Source: Acetobacteraceae bacterium (GTDB lineage: Bacteria; Pseudomonadota; Alphaproteobacteria; Acetobacterales; Acetobacteraceae). Taken from it: DNA of 7,542 bases. The translations under genes and the position numbers were made by a program. The notes beneath the pieces were generated by a model. The model ran no database searches, was not told the origin of the DNA, and was given only the letters and a program-made list of their open reading frames with translations. Shown here one piece after another: positions 4,939-7,542 of this stretch; the first letter of the stretch is position 1; every line of letters begins with the position of its first letter. The DNA lies in assembly GCA_003133265.1 (NCBI GenBank), contig PKWQ01000152.1, forward strand, positions 9,462 through 17,003, given 5' to 3'.

Positions 4939-6822
4939 ATGAACGACGTCACCCTGGTACAGCCGCCACCCATCCGCGACAAGACAGTGACGCCGCTCGC
5001 CGAACATATCGTCGAGATCATCAGCGATTCCGGCGAGGGCGCGCAGCGCTGCGGCCAGTGCCTCGCCGCCATCGCCGCGCGTACCGGCTACGGCGTCTGG
5101 ACAGTAGAAATCATCCCCGCCGAAATCCGCCCGCCGGCACGCAGCGTGGCCGGCGCATCCGGCAACCGTATCCGCTTCGGTTCGCGCCGTATCACCAACG
5201 GCGGCAACGAAACCGATCTGGTGATCGCCTTCAACGAGCAGGTGCTGCTTGGCCGGGTACGTGCCGGCGAGTTGAAGCCCGGGGCCACCATCCTGCTCGA
5301 AAGCATGTGGCGGGAGGATCGCAACAAGGCGATCGCGGCCTCCTACGCCGAGGTTTACGACCAGGTCGTCGCCGCCGGCTACGACGTGCACGAGGTTCCG
5401 ATGGAGCGCGAGTGCCGCACCATCGTCAGCGACCCGCGGCGCGGCAAGAACATGTTCGCGCTTGGTATCCTCTGCAACATCTACAGCCTGGACATGCAGC
5501 TGGCCGCGGAGCAGGTGGCGGCGGTCTTCGGCAAGAAGGACCTGAAGGTCGTCGAGACCAATATCCAGCTGCTCGAAGCCGGCGCCGCCTGGGCCGATCG
5601 CAACCTCCATTTCAAGTATCGCATCCCGGCCGAGCGCTCGACCGAGCCGCAGATCGTGGTCAACGGCAACGTTGCCCTGGCGCTTGGCATTCTCGCCTCG
5701 GGCATGGACGTGTGCGCCATGTACCCGATCACGCCGGCGACCTCCGTCTCGCACTATCTCAGCGATGTGTTCGAGAGGGTCGGCGGGATCGTGCATCAGG
5801 CGGAAGACGAAATCGCCGCCTGCGCCTTCGCCATCGGCGCCTCGTACGCCAACAAATGCGCGGTCACCATCACCTCCGGCCCCGGCTATTCGCTGAAACA
5901 GGAAGCCATCGGGCTGGCGGTGATGGGCGAGATCCCGCTGGTCGTCGTCAACGTGCAGCGCGGCGGCCCAAGCACCGGCCAGCCCACCAAGGCGGAGCAG
6001 GGCGACCTGCTAACCGCCATGTTCGGCAGCCATGGCGACGCGCCCAAGGTGGTGATGGCGCCCGCCACCATCGAGGATTGCTTCTATTCGATGATCACCG
6101 CGCGCAAGATCGCCGAAACCTTCAACATGGTCGTGGTGGTGCTCTCCGACGCCGCCCTGGCGAGCTCGCAGCAACCGATCCCGCGCCCACACTTCAGCGA
6201 GGCATGGCTGGCGCCGCCGGCGGACCAGAGCGCTCTTCCCGCCGACGCCAAGCCGTACAACTGGGATCCCGTCACCGGGTTGGCGCGTCGCATCGTCCCC
6301 GGCCAGCCCGACGGCATGCACACGATCACCGGGCTCGCCCACGACAGCCGCAGCCACGTCGCCTACGACGCCGAGATCAACCAGCAGAGCATCCGCGCCC
6401 GCAGCCTCAAGCTGGCGGCGCTGCAAAAGACGTTGCAGCCGCCGCCGGTATTCGGACCCGACAGCGGCGAACTACTGGTGATCGGCTGGGGCAGCACCAA
6501 AGGTGCGATCGAGGAAGCCGTGACGAACCTGCGCGCCAAGGGCCATAAGGTCTCGTCGCTGCATCTCACCTTCCTGCAGCCGATGGCGCCCGGCATCAAA
6601 GAGATCATGCAGCGATTCAAAAAGGTCATCACGATCGAAGGCAATTGGAGCGATGACCCGAATGACGAGATCATAGACGAGAGTAACCGCCGTTACTCGG
6701 CGGTCGCATTGCTGCTGCGCTCGCGCTACCTCATCGACGTCGATTGCTGGAGCGAGGTGCGCGGCCAGCCGATCAAGCCGAATACGATCGAGCGCGTCCT
6801 CCTCGAAAAATTGAAGAAATAA
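4939..6822 (+). CDS. korA: 2-oxoacid:ferredoxin oxidoreductase, fused gamma-alpha subunit (KorA type)
   Basis: A 627-residue catalytic subunit of a thiamine-diphosphate 2-oxoacid:acceptor oxidoreductase. With KorB it converts a 2-oxoacid plus CoA to acyl-CoA, CO2 and reduced ferredoxin, reversibly. The N-terminal gamma domain spans about 25-215 (SGEGAQRCGQ at 31-40, then VEIIPAEIRPPARS and NGGNETDLVIAFNEQVLL). The pyrimidine domain starts near 225, with MYPITPAT (261-268), the QAEDE acidic motif (E289-E291), TSGPGYSLKQEA and VNVQRGGPSTGQPTKAEQG (337-355). In KorA proteins the Arg-containing QRGGPSTG segment contacts the 2-oxoacid. The C-terminal domain II covers about 510-625 (ELLVIGWGSTKGAIEEA, KVITIEGNWSDD). 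The QRGGPSTGxPTKxEQ form favours 2-oxoglutarate, but pyruvate or another 2-oxoacid is not excluded. ATG 4939 is chosen: AAGAGACGAAG lies just upstream, and the earlier ATG 4831 lies inside the preceding gene. It ends 11 bp before korB. Confidence 0.92.
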   Translation: MNDVTLVQPPPIRDKTVTPLAEHIVEIISDSGEGAQRCGQCLAAIAARTGYGVWTVEIIPAEIRPPARSVAGASGNRIRFGSRRITNGGNETDLVIAFNEQVLLGRVRAGELKPGATILLESMWREDRNKAIAASYAEVYDQVVAAGYDVHEVPMERECRTIVSDPRRGKNMFALGILCNIYSLDMQLAAEQVAAVFGKKDLKVVETNIQLLEAGAAWADRNLHFKYRIPAERSTEPQIVVNGNVALALGILASGMDVCAMYPITPATSVSHYLSDVFERVGGIVHQAEDEIAACAFAIGASYANKCAVTITSGPGYSLKQEAIGLAVMGEIPLVVVNVQRGGPSTGQPTKAEQGDLLTAMFGSHGDAPKVVMAPATIEDCFYSMITARKIAETFNMVVVVLSDAALASSQQPIPRPHFSEAWLAPPADQSALPADAKPYNWDPVTGLARRIVPGQPDGMHTITGLAHDSRSHVAYDAEINQQSIRARSLKLAALQKTLQPPPVFGPDSGELLVIGWGSTKGAIEEAVTNLRAKGHKVSSLHLTFLQPMAPGIKEIMQRFKKVITIEGNWSDDPNDEIIDESNRRYSAVALLLRSRYLIDVDCWSEVRGQPIKPNTIERVLLEKLKK

Positions 6823-6833
6823 GAGGCACGACC

Positions 6834-7542
6834 ATGACCGTTCATGCCACCGAATGCCTGCTGCGGCTGCACGACGAGCACTACGAGCTCGAGGACTACC
6901 AGAGCGGCGTGCCGCGCTGGTGCACAGGTTGCGGCGACAACGCCATTCTTGCGGCGGTGCAGCGGCTTTGCCGCGACGAGGACCTGCGGCCGGAGAAGAC
7001 CATGTTCGTCTCGGGCATCGGCTGTTCCAGCCGTTTCCCGCACTACATGAAGACCTACGGATTCCACGGCATTCATGGCCGCGCGCTGCCGGTTGCCGAG
7101 GGCATCAAGATGGCGCGGCCGGATCTCAACGTGTTCGTCAATACCGGCGACGGCGACTGCTGCAGCATCGGCGCGGCGCACTGGATCCACGCCATCCGCT
7201 ACAACATGAACCTCACGGTGTTCCTGCACGACAACCAGATCTACGGCCTGACCACCGGCCAGGCCTCCCCCACCACCGAGCAGCACATGCCGACGGTCTC
7301 CACGCCCGCGGGCGTGCTCGAGCAGCCGGTGAACGCGATCGGGCTGGCGGTGGCCGAGGGAGCGACGTTCGTCGCCCGCGGCTTCACCGGCGACATCCCG
7401 CACCTCACGGGTCTCATCAGCGAGGCCTTGAAGCACAAGGGCTTCGCCGTAGTCGACATCTTCCAGCCCTGCATCACCTGGAACAAGCTCAACACGGCCG
7501 CGTGGTTCCGCGAGCGTGTGTACAAGCTCGAGGAGAGCGGCT
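6834..7542 (+). CDS. korB: 2-oxoacid:ferredoxin oxidoreductase beta subunit (KorB type), C-terminus beyond the window
   Basis: Thiamine-diphosphate-binding beta subunit that partners KorA; 236 codons are visible and the family is usually about 280-350 residues. AAGAGG at 6821-6826 overlaps the korA stop and lies seven bases before the ATG, so the two genes are tightly coupled. The four [4Fe-4S] ligands expected in this family are all present: C30 and C33 (WCTGCGD), C64 (GIGCS) and C213 (QPCITWN). The Mg-thiamine diphosphate motif runs from GDGDCCSIG (105-113) to HDNQIYGLTTGQ (132-143), with D106 and N134 as probable metal ligands. SPTTEQ and ARGFTGD follow, as in KorB/PorB proteins. The cluster passes electrons from the thiamine intermediate to ferredoxin or, here possibly, to the Nfn-like pair. 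All catalytic motifs are intact, so nothing suggests a broken gene. A ferredoxin or delta subunit is not in the window and might lie beyond 7542. Confidence 0.93.
   Translation, partial: MTVHATECLLRLHDEHYELEDYQSGVPRWCTGCGDNAILAAVQRLCRDEDLRPEKTMFVSGIGCSSRFPHYMKTYGFHGIHGRALPVAEGIKMARPDLNVFVNTGDGDCCSIGAAHWIHAIRYNMNLTVFLHDNQIYGLTTGQASPTTEQHMPTVSTPAGVLEQPVNAIGLAVAEGATFVARGFTGDIPHLTGLISEALKHKGFAVVDIFQPCITWNKLNTAAWFRERVYKLEESG

Noticed and set aside
2349..5796. Long minus-strand frames (2349-3278, 3285-4556, 4732-5796) opposite the operon
   Set aside because: Each mirrors a confirmed oxidoreductase gene and shows only His/Asp/Arg/Gly-rich translation. They result from GC-rich codon use, not antisense genes.
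5058..6548. Plus-strand 496-codon frame inside korA
   Set aside because: It is in another frame of korA, and its translation is an Arg/Gly/His-rich string without motifs.

Overview
The window looks like chromosomal DNA from a GC-rich proteobacterium. An alphaproteobacterium of the Rhodospirillales type is my best guess. The basis is GC-rich codon use in every gene, a Cache/PAS signalling protein of a style common in that group, and a perfect FNR/FixK-type palindrome. The taxonomic call is inference; no marker gene is present.

Left third (1-1979, minus strand): the first 659 residues of a membrane-bound sensor. It has one membrane helix, a periplasmic double-Cache-like domain, a second helix and at least three cytoplasmic PAS domains. 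The gene runs off the left edge, so its output domain (kinase, GGDEF/EAL or other) cannot be seen. A long plus-strand reading frame over the same stretch is a shadow of this gene.

Divergent intergenic region (1980-2396): about 417 bp without a convincing gene. On the plus strand it carries TTGAT-N4-ATCAA at 2303-2316, the consensus of the anaerobic regulators FNR, FixK, ANR and AadR, bracketed by a perfect 9-bp inverted repeat. On the minus strand it carries a candidate sigma-70 promoter and a leader able to form stem-loops.

Right two thirds (2397-7542, plus strand): four genes in one direction, probably one operon. The first two encode an Nfn-type flavoprotein pair: a small FAD/NAD(P)-binding subunit with a [2Fe-2S] site, and a GltD-like large subunit with eight conserved N-terminal cysteines for [4Fe-4S] clusters. 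The next two encode a 2-oxoacid:ferredoxin oxidoreductase of the KorAB type (gamma-alpha fusion plus thiamine diphosphate-binding beta subunit). The beta subunit is cut by the right edge after 236 codons.

Reading: KorAB would oxidise a 2-oxoacid, most likely 2-oxoglutarate, with CoA to the acyl-CoA and CO2, or run in reverse. The Nfn-like pair would move the low-potential electrons to or from NADP(H), NADH and ferredoxin. Side by side behind an FNR-type site, the four genes suggest a low-oxygen 2-oxoacid:NAD(P) oxidoreductase system. No RNA gene, mobile element or CRISPR array was found.
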